NCBI RefSeq assembly: GCF_900230195.1
Contig: NZ_OCNE01000026.1
Coordinates: 1 to 64,000, forward strand
Reading direction: 5' to 3'
Origin: Streptomyces zhaozhouensis
Lineage (GTDB): Bacteria; Actinomycetota; Actinomycetes; Streptomycetales; Streptomycetaceae
DNA: 64,000 nt
Below are positions 15,608 to 24,118 of the stretch, in pieces. Below the pieces are notes generated by a model. The model was not told the DNA's origin. It was given only the letters and a program-made list of their open reading frames with translations, and did no database searches. Numbering within the stretch: the first letter of the stretch is position 1; the number at the start of each line of letters is the position of its first letter. Both the position numbers and the translations under genes were made by a program.

Positions 15608-16755
15608 CCGGGGCGGCGGGGGCGCTGCGTCTCGGCACGGCCGAGGAGGCGGGGCTGGACCCGGAGGCGCTGGCCGAACTCGCGCCCAGTCTGGGCGCGT
15701 TCCTCGACGGGCCGGAGCCGTCGTTCGCCGGGTTCGTGGTGCTGGCGGCGCGCGACGGCGTGATCGCGGCCCACGAGGCGGGCGGGTACGCGGTGCGGTT
15801 CGGCGTGCGGGACGGCGCGGTGGTCGAGCTGCCGGAGGCGGAGCGGGTGCCGATGGCGCCGGACACGGTCTTCGACCTGGCCTCGCTCTCCAAGGTGTTC
15901 ACCGCGCTGGTCGTGGTCCGGCTCGCCGAGCGGGGCGAGGTGGGGCTGGACGCGCCGATCAGCCGCTGGCTGCCCGGGTTTCCCGACATGACGGTGCGGT
16001 CGTTGCTGACGCACACCGGCGGCTGGCCGGCGGACATCGCGCTGGAGGGCCATCCGGACGCGGCGGCGCGGCTGGCGGCGGTGGGCGCCGAGCCGCCGGA
16101 GTCGGCTCCGGGGGCGGCCTACCGGTACTCGGACCTGGGGCTGATCGCGCTGGGGGCGCTGGTGGAACGGGCCGCCGGCGCGCCGTTGGACGCGCTGGTC
16201 GCCGAACTGGTCACCGGACCCCTGGGGTTGAGCGACACCGGCTATCGCCCTTCGGGCGCGCTGCGGGCGCGCTGCGCTGCCACCGAGTACCAGCCGTGGA
16301 GCGGGCGGGGGATGCTGCGCGGTGAGGTGCACGACGAGAAGGCCCACTATCTGGGCGGGGTCGCGGGGCACGCCGGGATCTTCTCGACCGCGCGGGACCT
16401 GGCGACGCTGGCGCAGGCCGTGCTCGACGGGGGCGTGCTGGGCGGGGTGCGGGTGTTGGGGGCGGGGTGGGTGGCGGAGATGCTGCGTCAGCAGAACGCG
16501 GGGCTGGGGCCCGAGGCCGCCCGGGGCCTGGGCTGGCAGCTCGACCAGCCGGCGCTGATGGGGGATTTGGCCTCGCCCACGGCCTTCGGCCACGGCGGGT
16601 TCACGGGGACCGCGCTGGTCGCCGACCCGGCCACGGGCGTGCTGCTGGTGGTGCTGACCAACCGGGTCCATCCGCGCCGCGACCGGGGCACCGACGGAGC
16701 GTTCCGCCGGGCCCCGGCCGCTGTGTTGGCACGGGCGCTGCGCGCCGGCCCCTGA
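15604..16755 (+). CDS. beta-lactamase-fold serine hydrolase
   Basis: 383 residues, class C beta-lactamase / penicillin-binding-protein fold. SxxK motif SLSK in FDLASLSKVFTALVV (about 95-109), the YxN position reads YSD (RYSDLGLIALG), and the third motif is HGG in FGHGGFTGTAL. There is no signal peptide, so it is probably a cytoplasmic esterase or amidase rather than a true beta-lactamase. GTG 15604 overlaps the SDR stop (GTGA). It converges on the secreted subtilisin gene with only 21 bp between. Confidence 0.88.
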   Translation: MTGAAGALRLGTAEEAGLDPEALAELAPSLGAFLDGPEPSFAGFVVLAARDGVIAAHEAGGYAVRFGVRDGAVVELPEAERVPMAPDTVFDLASLSKVFTALVVVRLAERGEVGLDAPISRWLPGFPDMTVRSLLTHTGGWPADIALEGHPDAAARLAAVGAEPPESAPGAAYRYSDLGLIALGALVERAAGAPLDALVAELVTGPLGLSDTGYRPSGALRARCAATEYQPWSGRGMLRGEVHDEKAHYLGGVAGHAGIFSTARDLATLAQAVLDGGVLGGVRVLGAGWVAEMLRQQNAGLGPEAARGLGWQLDQPALMGDLASPTAFGHGGFTGTALVADPATGVLLVVLTNRVHPRRDRGTDGAFRRAPAAVLARALRAGP

Positions 16756-16776
16756 GCGGGGCCGGGCGCGAGCGGG

Positions 16777-17988
16777 TCAGCCCACCTGGAGCAGGTTGCC
16801 CGTGGTGTCGGCGCCCGGGTTGGCGACGGCGTCCGGCAGCGCGGCCTCGGTGAGGCCGGCCAGGACGTCGTCCGGGGTGGCGTCCGGGTTGTCGGCCAGG
16901 TACAGCGCGGCGGCACCGGCCACGTGCGGGGCGGCCATCGAGGTGCCGGAGATGGTGTTCTCCGCGGTGTCGCCGGTGTTCCAGGCGGAGGTGATGTCCT
17001 CGCCCGGGGCGTAGATGTCCACGACCGAGCCGATGTTGGTGAACTCGGCCGAGCTGTCGGCGTCGTTGCTCGCGGCCACCGTGATGGCCTCGGGCACGCG
17101 GGCCGGCGAGGAGTCGTCCGCGTCGGCGCCGTAGTCGTTGCCGGCGGCTATGGAGTAGGTCACGCCCGCGGCGATGGACTCGCTGACGGCCGCGTCCAGC
17201 ACCTCGTCGACGCCGCCGCCGAGGCTCATGTTGGCGACGGAGGGGCCGCTGGCGTTCTCGGTGACCCACTCGATGCCGTCGACCACGGACTGGGTGGTGC
17301 CGGAGCCGGAGTCGTCGAGCACCTTGACGGAGACGATGTTGGCGTTCTTCGCGACGCCGTACTCGCCGCCGGCGACCGTGCCCGCCACGTGGGTGCCGTG
17401 CCCCTGGGCGTCGCTGCCGTCGCCGCCGAAGGAGTCGAAGCCGAACTCGGCGCGGCCGCCGAAGTCCTCGTGGCTGTAGTGGACGCCGGTGTCCAGGACG
17501 TAGACCGTGACACCCTCGCCGCCGTGGTCGGGGTAGGTGTAGGAGTCGTCCAGCGGCAGCTCGGCCTGGTCCAGCCGGTCGATGCCCCAGGACGGGGTGG
17601 GCGACTGGGTGCCCGAGATGGTGAACTCCTGGTTCTGCACGACCTCGGCCACCGCCGGGTCCTCGGCCAGGGCCACGGCCTCCTCCTCGGAGGCGGAGAT
17701 GGCCATGCCGTTGAGCACCGTGTCGTAGGTGCTGGTGACCTCGGCGTCGTAGCGCTCGGCCAGCTCCTCGGCGCCGCCCGAGGCGGCCTTGAGGGCGCTG
17801 TCCTTCAGCACCACCAGGTAGCTGTCGTCGACGGTGCCGGGCGCGTTCGCGTTGGAGATGAACGTCCGTGCGTCGACGGGGGTCTCGTCGGCCGAGGCCA
17901 TCGTGGGGAGCAGCACGCCGGCGCCGAGGCCGAGAGCCGCCGTGGCCGCCACCGCGGTGGCGCGACGAGTGATACGCATCCCTGCCAT
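16777..17988 (-). CDS. secreted subtilisin-like serine peptidase (S8, aqualysin type)
   Basis: 403 residues. A signal peptide (RITRRATAVAATAALGLGAG to about ASA at 32) is followed by an I9 propeptide/inhibitor domain (about 45-120) and an S8 catalytic domain. The triad is Asp in VYVLDTGVHYSHEDF, His in GHGTHVAGTVAG, and Ser in GTSMAAPHVAGAAAL. Ends without a C-terminal carbohydrate or P domain. An extracellular protease for nutrient release or protein processing. ATG 17988 follows GAGGAGG by 8 nt. The gene is divergent from lysS across 367 bp. Confidence 0.95.
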   Translation of the reverse strand: MAGMRITRRATAVAATAALGLGAGVLLPTMASADETPVDARTFISNANAPGTVDDSYLVVLKDSALKAASGGAEELAERYDAEVTSTYDTVLNGMAISASEEEAVALAEDPAVAEVVQNQEFTISGTQSPTPSWGIDRLDQAELPLDDSYTYPDHGGEGVTVYVLDTGVHYSHEDFGGRAEFGFDSFGGDGSDAQGHGTHVAGTVAGGEYGVAKNANIVSVKVLDDSGSGTTQSVVDGIEWVTENASGPSVANMSLGGGVDEVLDAAVSESIAAGVTYSIAAGNDYGADADDSSPARVPEAITVAASNDADSSAEFTNIGSVVDIYAPGEDITSAWNTGDTAENTISGTSMAAPHVAGAAALYLADNPDATPDDVLAGLTEAALPDAVANPGADTTGNLLQVG

Positions 17989-18140
17989 AGAGGGGTCCTC
18001 CTCGAAAGGTGAAGCGCGAATGTGTGTGGGGGAAGTGCTCTGAGTAACGGGCGTGAGCATGACACTCGTGCGCTCATCACCTGTCAGCTCGAAAGGTTCG
18101 TCGAACATGAGGAATTGAGCAAGGGGGTGCGGGCGGTAGG

Positions 18141-18164
18141 TGCGTTTTTGTCATATAAATGCAA
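18141..18164. promoter_or_regulatory. AT-rich promoter-like stretch
   Basis: TGTCATATAAATGC within GCGTTTTTGTCATATAAATG is strikingly AT-rich against the surroundings and lies in the divergent region between the subtilisin gene and lysS. It could supply the -10 of either gene. I cannot assign a direction. Confidence 0.35.
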
Positions 18165-18208
18165 AGCGGCGCAACGGAGTTGTGGCACGGAACGCTTCTC
18201 CGCGACCC

Positions 18209-18297
18209 CGCCCCGTGAACGTGGGTGCGGGGCGGCTGGGGCGGCCCCCGACCGCCGGTGGGCGACACCCCCGCCCCGTGAACGCGGGTGCGGGGCG
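18209..18297. repeat. duplicated 26-bp hairpin upstream of lysS
   Basis: Two copies of a 26-bp unit, 18209-18234 and 18272-18297, differ at one loop base. Each has arms CGCCCCG and CGGGGCG around TGAACGYGGGTG. Period 63 bp. They lie 59-147 bp before the lysS start and could be RNA leader hairpins or paired protein sites. Confidence 0.75.
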
Positions 18298-18355
18298 CGC
18301 GGCCGGGGTGGGACAATGAGCCGGTCACCTCAAGCAAGAAGGAGAAGTGCCAGCC

Positions 18356-20083
18356 GTGGGTCAGACCACCATGGAGACCGACTGGGTCTCCCGACTCGCC
18401 GACGAGGTCATCGCCGAGGCGGAGCGTCGCGCCCCCGGCAAACCGGTCGTCTGCGCCTCGGGCCTGAGCCCCTCGGGCCCGATCCACCTCGGCAACCTCC
18501 GCGAGGTGATGGTCCCCCACCTGGTGGCCGACGAGATCAAGCGGCGCGGGGTGCCCTGCGAGCACCTCGTCTCCTGGGACGACTACGACCGCTTCCGCAA
18601 GGTGCCGGCCGGCGTCCCCGGCGTGGACGAGAGCTGGCAGGAGCACATCGGCCGTCCGCTGACCTCCGTGCCGCCCCCGGCCGGCAGCGCCCACACCAGC
18701 TGGGCCGAGCACTTCAAGGCGCCGCTGAAGGCCGCGCTGGCGGAGATGGGCATCGAGGTCAGGGGCATCAGCCAGACCGAGCAGTACACCTCGGGCGCCT
18801 ACCGCGAGCAGATCCTCTTCGCGATGCGCGAACGCCGGCGGATCGACGCCGTGTTGGAGCGCTACCGCACCAAGGGCAAGGACTTCCAGGACGCCGCTCT
18901 GGCGGCCAGCGAGGACGCGGCGGAGCTGGCGGCCGTCGAGGGCTCCGGGGCCGCGAGCGAGGACGACGGCGGCTCCGGGGACTCCGGCTACTACCCGTAC
19001 AAGCCCTACTGCGGCGCCTGCGGCCGGGACACCACCACCGTCACCTCCTACGACGACGAGACCACCGAGCTGCGCTACACCTGCGCCTGCGGCTTCGAGG
19101 AGACCGTCAAGCTCAGCGCGTTCGACCGGGGGAAGCTGGTCTGGAAGGTCGACTGGCCGATGCGGTGGGCCTACGAGGGCGTGGTCTTCGAGCCCGCCGG
19201 CGTCGACCACCACTCGCCGGGCTCCTCCTGGGTGGTCGGCGGCCAGCTGGTCTCCGAGATCTTCGGCGGCAAGCAGCCGATCGGGCCGATGTACGCCTTC
19301 GTCGGGATCAGCGGCATGGCCAAGATGTCCAGCTCCCGAGGCGGCGTCCCGGTGCCCTCCGACGCGCTGGAGATCATGGAGGCCCCGCTGCTCCGCTGGC
19401 TGTACGCGCGGCGGCGCCCCAACCAGGCGTTCAAGATCGCCTTCGACTCCGAGATCCAGCGCACCTACGACGAGTTCGACGCGCTGACCCGCCGCGTGGC
19501 CGCCGGCACGGCGCAGCCGGCCGACCTCGCCGCGCACGGCCGCGCCGTCTCCACGGCGGCCGGCGCGCTGCCGCGAACCCCGCGCCCGCTGCCCTACCGG
19601 ATGCTCGCCTCCGTGGTGGACATCACCACCGGGGAGGCGGAGCAGACGCTGCGCATCCTGCGCGAGGTCGACCCCGACAACCCTGTCGGGTCGCTGGACG
19701 AGGTCCGGCCCCGGCTGGACCGGGCGACCCGCTGGGTGGAGACCCAGGTGCCGGCCGAGCAGCGCACCCGCGTGCGCACGGAGCCGGACACCGCGTTGCT
19801 GGACTCGCTCGACGAGGAGCAACGCGCCTCGCTTGAGCTGCTGTTGGAGGGACTGGACAACCAGTGGTCCCTCGACGGGCTGACCGCGCTGCTCTACGGG
19901 GTGCCCAAGCTGCGGGCGGGGCTCGCGGTGGACGCCAAGCCCACTCCGGAGCTGAAGGCGGCGCAGCGCGGCTTCTTCGCGCTGCTCTACCGGCTGCTGG
20001 TCGGTGGTGAGACCGGCCCCCGCCTGCCGACGCTGCTGCTCGCCGTCGGCGCCGAGCGCGTCCGGCGGCTGCTCGGCGGCTGA
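18356..20083 (+). CDS. lysS: lysyl-tRNA synthetase, class I
   Basis: 575 residues. Class I (archaeal-type) LysRS, charging tRNA(Lys) with lysine. The HIGH motif is GPIHLGN (41-47) and the KMSKS motif is AKMSSSRG (around 322-329). A zinc-binding insertion with CGACGRD and CACGF follows residue 215, and the C-terminal helical anticodon-binding domain completes the protein. GTG 18356 is chosen because GGAGA lies about 10 nt upstream and the product aligns with the family start. GTG 18347 is too close to the ribosome-binding site. In S. coelicolor argS usually precedes lysS, but here it does not. Confidence 0.96.
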   Translation: MGQTTMETDWVSRLADEVIAEAERRAPGKPVVCASGLSPSGPIHLGNLREVMVPHLVADEIKRRGVPCEHLVSWDDYDRFRKVPAGVPGVDESWQEHIGRPLTSVPPPAGSAHTSWAEHFKAPLKAALAEMGIEVRGISQTEQYTSGAYREQILFAMRERRRIDAVLERYRTKGKDFQDAALAASEDAAELAAVEGSGAASEDDGGSGDSGYYPYKPYCGACGRDTTTVTSYDDETTELRYTCACGFEETVKLSAFDRGKLVWKVDWPMRWAYEGVVFEPAGVDHHSPGSSWVVGGQLVSEIFGGKQPIGPMYAFVGISGMAKMSSSRGGVPVPSDALEIMEAPLLRWLYARRRPNQAFKIAFDSEIQRTYDEFDALTRRVAAGTAQPADLAAHGRAVSTAAGALPRTPRPLPYRMLASVVDITTGEAEQTLRILREVDPDNPVGSLDEVRPRLDRATRWVETQVPAEQRTRVRTEPDTALLDSLDEEQRASLELLLEGLDNQWSLDGLTALLYGVPKLRAGLAVDAKPTPELKAAQRGFFALLYRLLVGGETGPRLPTLLLAVGAERVRRLLGG

Positions 20084-20123
20084 GGCCGCCCTCCCCGCGC
20101 GGCGCGTCCTCGCACGTCTCTCC

Positions 20124-20159
20124 GGGGCCTCCGGCGGCCGAGCGGCCGCCGGAGGCCCC
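20124..20159 (+). terminator. lysS terminator
   Basis: GGGGCCTCCGGCGGCCG and CGGCCGCCGGAGGCCCC form a perfect 17-bp stem with only AG between them. It lies 40 bp after lysS. The remaining gap to 20567 holds no gene. Confidence 0.85.
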
Positions 20160-20500
20160 GCCGCGCTCCCGGGCGGACCGTGCGCGATGCCGGGCCGGGG
20201 CGGCGCGGTGGGGCGACGCCAGGGGCGGGGCAGGGCGCGTGGCCCCGGTACGTGGCGCTTCCCGGCGGCGAACGAGGACGGCATGGCTCTCCCCCCGGCG
20301 TCCAACCCCACGACGCCCGACGACTCTTCACTGACTGTCACCATGGTGCGGGGGTAAGTGACACTCCGTCGTCATCCCCGGGGAGGGTTCCCCGCCCTAC
20401 GAAAGGACTACACAGAGCGACGAGAAGGACGCGCCGAGGAGGAGCGCGTCGCGGGGGCGCGTGTCGAACGCCCGCGCCCCCCCGGGGGCCCGTCGCCCGC

Positions 20501-20548
20501 CGAGGGCGGGCAGGGCCGAGGGCGGGCAGGGCGGAGGGCGGGCACGGC
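20501..20548. repeat. 16-bp tandem repeat, three copies
   Basis: CGAGGGCGGGCAGGGC (20501-20516), the same again (20517-20532), then GGAGGGCGGGCACGGC (20533-20548). The G-runs could form a quadruplex. It lies just after the end of the DUF2637 gene. Confidence 0.8.
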
Positions 20549-20567
20549 CGCACGCGGGCGCTCCGTG

Positions 20568-22100
20568 TCAGACCCCGGTGCCCATCTCCGCGCTGTACCG
20601 CTCCCTGAACCCCCGGGTGTAGGCCCGCAGATACTGCTCGCTGAGCAGCGTCCCGTCGGTGTCGGTGATGGCGAACCGTTCGTGCAGAAACCGGGAGAGC
20701 TGCCGGGCGTTGGGGAAGTCGCCCTGTTCGACTATGTACTGGCGATAGGCGTCGTAGAAGGCGTCGCTCGGCGGCCCGCCCTCGGCCGGTCGCCCGCCCC
20801 GCTCGGCGTGTTCCGCCTGCCAGGACTGCTCGTGCGCCTCCCCGACGGCCGGGGCGTTCCCCAGCGCGCGCCGCCGCCCCGGTCCCACCGGCACGGTCAC
20901 CGCCGCCTCACCCGGCGCGGCCTCCGCCGCGGGCGCCCGCTCCCCGTCGCCGTACGGCTCCTCGATCCGGTCGGGCTCCTCGGCCCGGTGATGCTCCTCG
21001 GCGCGAAACGTTTCCTCGGTGCGGGACGGCGCCCCCGCGTCCGACGGCGCGTACTCCTCTTCCGCGACGCGCGGTCGGCCACCCCGGCCGGCGCCCGCCG
21101 CCTCCCCCCGCGCAGGGGGCACCGCGTCCACCGGCTCCCGGGCGGTCCGGGCGGCGCGGGCGCCGGCGTGCTCGTCCCCGCCGTTGACCTCGCCGGGTAC
21201 CGGCCGGAACCCGCCGTTCAACCACGCCGGTTCGACCGCCTCCTCGACCACCTCGGCGGCGCCCGAGCCATCCTCCGGATGGCGGACCTCGGGGCGCTCA
21301 CGCCCCGCGCGTTCCCTCAGCCGTACGCGCTCATCGCCCCCCGCGCGCCCCCCGTTCTCCGGCGGCACGCCGCCCTCCGGCGCCGGCGGCCGCTCCTGGG
21401 CGCCCACCGCCAGCCGGGGCCGCGCCGCGGCCAGGCCGGTGGCGGCCGTCTCGCGCAACGGCACGCCGTAGCGCGCCAGTTTGAGCGGCATCCTCGCCTC
21501 GACCGGCGCCCTGCGCCGCCAGGCCCTGCCGTACTCGGCGCGCAACTGCGCCTGGTAGACCAGTCGGTCGCGCTCCATCGTGATGACCTCCTGGTAGGAG
21601 CGCAGCTCCCACAGCTTCATCCGCCGCCAGAGCCGGAACGTCGGGATCGGCGAGAGGAACCACCGCCACATCCGCACGCCCTCCATGTGACGGTCGGCGG
21701 TGATGTCCGCGACGCGACCGATCGCATGACGGGCCGCTTCGACCGTGATCACGAAGAGCACGGGAATGATCGCGTGCATCCCGACGCCGAGCGGATCGCC
21801 CCAGGCCGAGGCGCCGTTGAAGGCGATGGTGGCGGCGGTCAGCAGCCAGGCGCTCTGGCGCAGCAGCGGGAAGGGGATGCGCAGCCAGGTGAGCAGCAGG
21901 TCGAGGGCGAGCAGCACCACGATGCCGGCGTCGACGCCGATGGGGAAGAAGGGGGCGAAGTCGCCGAACCCCTTGCGCTCCGCCAGGTCGCGGACGGCTG
22001 CGTAGGAGCCGACGAACCCGATGGTGGCGATGACCACGGCCCCGGCCAGCACGATGCCGACGAGGACGCGATGCGCACGGGTGAGTTGGATCGCGGCCAC
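20568..22100 (-). CDS. DUF2637 (SpdB-like) membrane protein
   Basis: 510 residues. Four membrane helices in the first 130 residues (about 12-34, 52-70, 80-98, 108-125) form the DUF2637 domain also seen in actinomycete plasmid spread proteins (SpdB). A long disordered Glu/Arg/Ala-rich cytoplasmic region follows, then a compact C-terminal segment (QGDFPNARQLSRFLHERF) resembling a winged-helix or replication-associated helix pair. The function of chromosomal copies is unknown. GTG 22100 has GGGAGG 8 nt upstream. A palindrome (22156-22174) and two 24-bp direct repeats lie just upstream. Confidence 0.82.
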   Translation of the reverse strand: MAAIQLTRAHRVLVGIVLAGAVVIATIGFVGSYAAVRDLAERKGFGDFAPFFPIGVDAGIVVLLALDLLLTWLRIPFPLLRQSAWLLTAATIAFNGASAWGDPLGVGMHAIIPVLFVITVEAARHAIGRVADITADRHMEGVRMWRWFLSPIPTFRLWRRMKLWELRSYQEVITMERDRLVYQAQLRAEYGRAWRRRAPVEARMPLKLARYGVPLRETAATGLAAARPRLAVGAQERPPAPEGGVPPENGGRAGGDERVRLRERAGRERPEVRHPEDGSGAAEVVEEAVEPAWLNGGFRPVPGEVNGGDEHAGARAARTAREPVDAVPPARGEAAGAGRGGRPRVAEEEYAPSDAGAPSRTEETFRAEEHHRAEEPDRIEEPYGDGERAPAAEAAPGEAAVTVPVGPGRRRALGNAPAVGEAHEQSWQAEHAERGGRPAEGGPPSDAFYDAYRQYIVEQGDFPNARQLSRFLHERFAITDTDGTLLSEQYLRAYTRGFRERYSAEMGTGV

Positions 22101-22155
22101 TGCTGGTGCCTCCCAGGGGTCGCCGGTGGGGTCCCGGTGTCGGCCCCAGACTGGC

Positions 22156-22174
22156 ACATGCCGACAGGGCATGT
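22156..22174. promoter_or_regulatory. palindrome upstream of the DUF2637 gene
   Basis: ACATGCC-GACAG-GGCATGT: perfect 7-bp arms around 5 bp, 56-74 bp before the DUF2637 start. A likely operator for an unidentified regulator. Confidence 0.5.
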
Positions 22175-22191
22175 ACGCGCCGACCGTGCCG

Positions 22192-22248
22192 CGCCCCGCC
22201 GACGGCGCCCCGTCACCGCGGCGTCGCCCCGCCGACGGCGGCCCGTCA
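22192..22248. repeat. 24-bp direct repeat, two copies
   Basis: 22192-22215 and 22225-22248 share 23 of 24 bases, beginning CGCCCCGCCGACGGCG and ending CCCGTCA, period 33 bp. They lie upstream of the DUF2637 gene and next to the palindrome at 22156. Confidence 0.7.
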
Positions 22249-22319
22249 ACTCCCGTGCGCACGCCCCTCGTCGCGGGTGAGCTCGCCGCGCCGGCGCGCT
22301 GAGTCGCGCCCAGTCGCGC

Positions 22320-23096
22320 TCAGTCGCGTTCTGGCTCGACTCCCTCGGCCGCGTCCCCGGACTCTCCCGAGTCCTCCGAGTCCTCGCCGCCCTCTTCCTC
22401 GCCTTCGCCGCCGCCGGCAGCCGAGCCGAGCTTGGCCGCGGCCTCCTGCGCGGCGCGGTCGGCCGCCTCCTTGACGTCGCCGGCGCCCGGCGCGTCGTCG
22501 TCCTCGAAGCCGGCGCCCGAGTAGTCGACGGTCAGCACGACATTGCCGTCGCGAACGACCACGCGCTGCTGCGTGTAGTCGTGTTCCGCGTCCTCGGCCT
22601 CCTTGGTGACCCGGTAGGCGACGGAGACCGCCTCGTCCCCGGTCTCCGGCAACTCCTCGGCCGCCGGCTCCTGGTTGGCCTCGTCGCCCGTGATCTCGTC
22701 GACCATCTGCTGGAGGTAGGCGGTGGCCCGCTCGTCGCCGCTGCCCACGGCCGGGTCGGAGTCGAAGCGGCGCAACGAGACGGTCAGCGACCGGAACTGG
22801 TACTCGTCCAGGCCGTTCCACAGGCAGGCCGCCGAGGTCGTGGTGTTGCTGGACTCCAGCTCCTCGCCCTCCTCGGGGTCGGCCTCCGGCACCACCTCCC
22901 CGATGGTGTCGCCGCTCACCAGCGAGCAGGGCTCAGGGACTTCGGCGAACTTGACGGGCTCGGGGGTCGGGCTCTCGCTCGCCGGCGCGTCGTCGTTCTC
23001 CGGCTCCGGGTCGGAGGAGCAGCCGGCGACGAACAGCACGGGCGCTGCGGCCAGGGCCGTCATGCGGACGGCGAGTCGCGAGGCTTTACCGTTCAT
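22320..23096 (-). CDS. DUF3558 lipoprotein (first copy)
   Basis: 258 residues. A lipoprotein signal ends in LFVAGC with acylated C26, followed by a Pro/Glu linker and a DUF3558 domain beginning PCSLVSGDTIGEVVPEA and containing SAACLWNG. A long acidic tail completes it. DUF3558 proteins are exported lipoproteins of actinomycetes with unknown function. ATG 23096 follows a GAAGAAG ribosome-binding site, and an upstream GTG at 23123 is less likely. It is 102 bp downstream of a second DUF3558 gene on the same strand, pointing to duplication. Confidence 0.83.
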   Translation of the reverse strand: MNGKASRLAVRMTALAAAPVLFVAGCSSDPEPENDDAPASESPTPEPVKFAEVPEPCSLVSGDTIGEVVPEADPEEGEELESSNTTTSAACLWNGLDEYQFRSLTVSLRRFDSDPAVGSGDERATAYLQQMVDEITGDEANQEPAAEELPETGDEAVSVAYRVTKEAEDAEHDYTQQRVVVRDGNVVLTVDYSGAGFEDDDAPGAGDVKEAADRAAQEAAAKLGSAAGGGEGEEEGGEDSEDSGESGDAAEGVEPERD

Positions 23097-23198
23097 GTCT
23101 TCTTCGCTTCCGTTACCAGTCACTCGTTGCGGTGGGCCGTGTCCTGCCCCGTCACGGTACGCCCGCCCGGGGCCGCCGGTCCGAAGGACGCGGCGGCG

Positions 23199-23951
23199 TC
23201 AGCCGTCCAGGCCCTCGGCGAGCTGCCTGGCCACCGACTCGGCGTGCGACTGCGTGCTGGAGCTGTCGGGCGCCGCCTCCGGCCGGGTGGTGGAGACGCC
23301 GTACACGACGGTGACGATAACGTTCGCGTTGCGGAACGCGAGGGTCACCTGTCGGCGGTCTCCGGTGTCGTTGCTGGTCAGACGGTCATCGAGAAACGCG
23401 ACGTGACCAATGCCATCGAGCTTTCTGGCGGCGGTGCTCGTGGAGTCCCCGAGGTTGGGCGAGACATGGTCCGCGCCGCCGTCGCCGTCTCCGCCCTCCT
23501 CGGGGCCGTCGTCCGAGTCCTCCTCGGTGATGGTGACCCCGGCCTCGGCGGCCAGCTCCTCGAAGTCCCGCTCGGCCTGGTCGTCGTCGCTGACCTCGGG
23601 CTCGTAGGAGATCACCCGTTGGAAGTCGACGCTCAGCCGCCGGGTGTCGGAGCCGTCCGCGTGCCGCCACTCGCAGCCGACGCGGCGGCCGGTGTCGTAG
23701 GTGGCCAGCGGCTCGCCGGCGTAGGTCTCGGGGTCGGCGCCGGGCAGCAGTTCGGCGAGGGTCTCCTGCCGCACGGCGCCGCAGGGTTCGGGGAGCCCGG
23801 AGTAACGGCCCTGGCCGGCGGCGGTGCGGGTGTCGCCCGTGGTGTCGGAGCCGTCGGTGTCCTCGGAGCCGCCGCCGCCCGAGCAGGCGACGCTTCCGAG
23901 TATCAGCGCCACGGGCAACGCGCACCGCGTGACCCTTGCCCAGCCTCGCAC
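23199..23951 (-). CDS. DUF3558 lipoprotein (second copy)
   Basis: 250 residues. The lipobox ends at C23 (ILGSVAC). The domain again starts with a PCGAVRQETLAELLPGA block and has a second Cys in GCEWRH, matching the Cys pair of the neighbouring DUF3558 protein. An acidic Gly/Asp insert separates the halves. GTG 23951 has GAGGAGG at a 4-5 nt spacing. The two copies are diverged well beyond recent duplication. The role is unknown; an extracytoplasmic binding or sensing function is only a guess. Confidence 0.8.
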   Translation of the reverse strand: MRGWARVTRCALPVALILGSVACSGGGGSEDTDGSDTTGDTRTAAGQGRYSGLPEPCGAVRQETLAELLPGADPETYAGEPLATYDTGRRVGCEWRHADGSDTRRLSVDFQRVISYEPEVSDDDQAERDFEELAAEAGVTITEEDSDDGPEEGGDGDGGADHVSPNLGDSTSTAARKLDGIGHVAFLDDRLTSNDTGDRRQVTLAFRNANVIVTVVYGVSTTRPEAAPDSSSTQSHAESVARQLAEGLDG

Positions 23952-24065
23952 CTGGCCTCCTCGGGACTCTTGACAGCCGGCCGACGTTCGCAGGGCACCA
24001 TGTCTACCCCAGGCGACCGCCAAACGGGTAACGGGCACGGCTGAGAAGGGCGACGTGTCCGGTGC

Positions 24066-24105
24066 CGGGAGCGCCCGGGAGCGCCCGGGAGCGCCCGGGA
24101 GAGGG
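24066..24105. repeat. 10-bp tandem repeat
   Basis: CGGGAGCGCC three times (24066-24095), then CGGGAGAGGG. It lies between the DUF3558 gene and the stop of the next gene upstream, and may act as a GC-rich terminator or be slippage-prone spacer DNA. Confidence 0.7.
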
Positions 24106-24118
24106 GGAGAGGGCCGGT

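Noticed and set aside
15604..16755. Calling the hydrolase a true beta-lactamase or resistance gene
   Set aside because: It lacks a signal peptide and has YSD instead of YxN. The fold is shared by esterases and amidases.
18500..20083. Lysine riboswitch or T-box in front of lysS
   Set aside because: The leader shows only duplicated GC hairpins. No T-box sequence or lysine-riboswitch core is present.
20084..20567. tRNA, small RNA or small gene in the lysS-DUF2637 gap
   Set aside because: Only the perfect lysS terminator, tandem repeats and a short inverted repeat (TGTCAC/GTGACA at 20336-20363) are visible, and no cloverleaf or credible frame.
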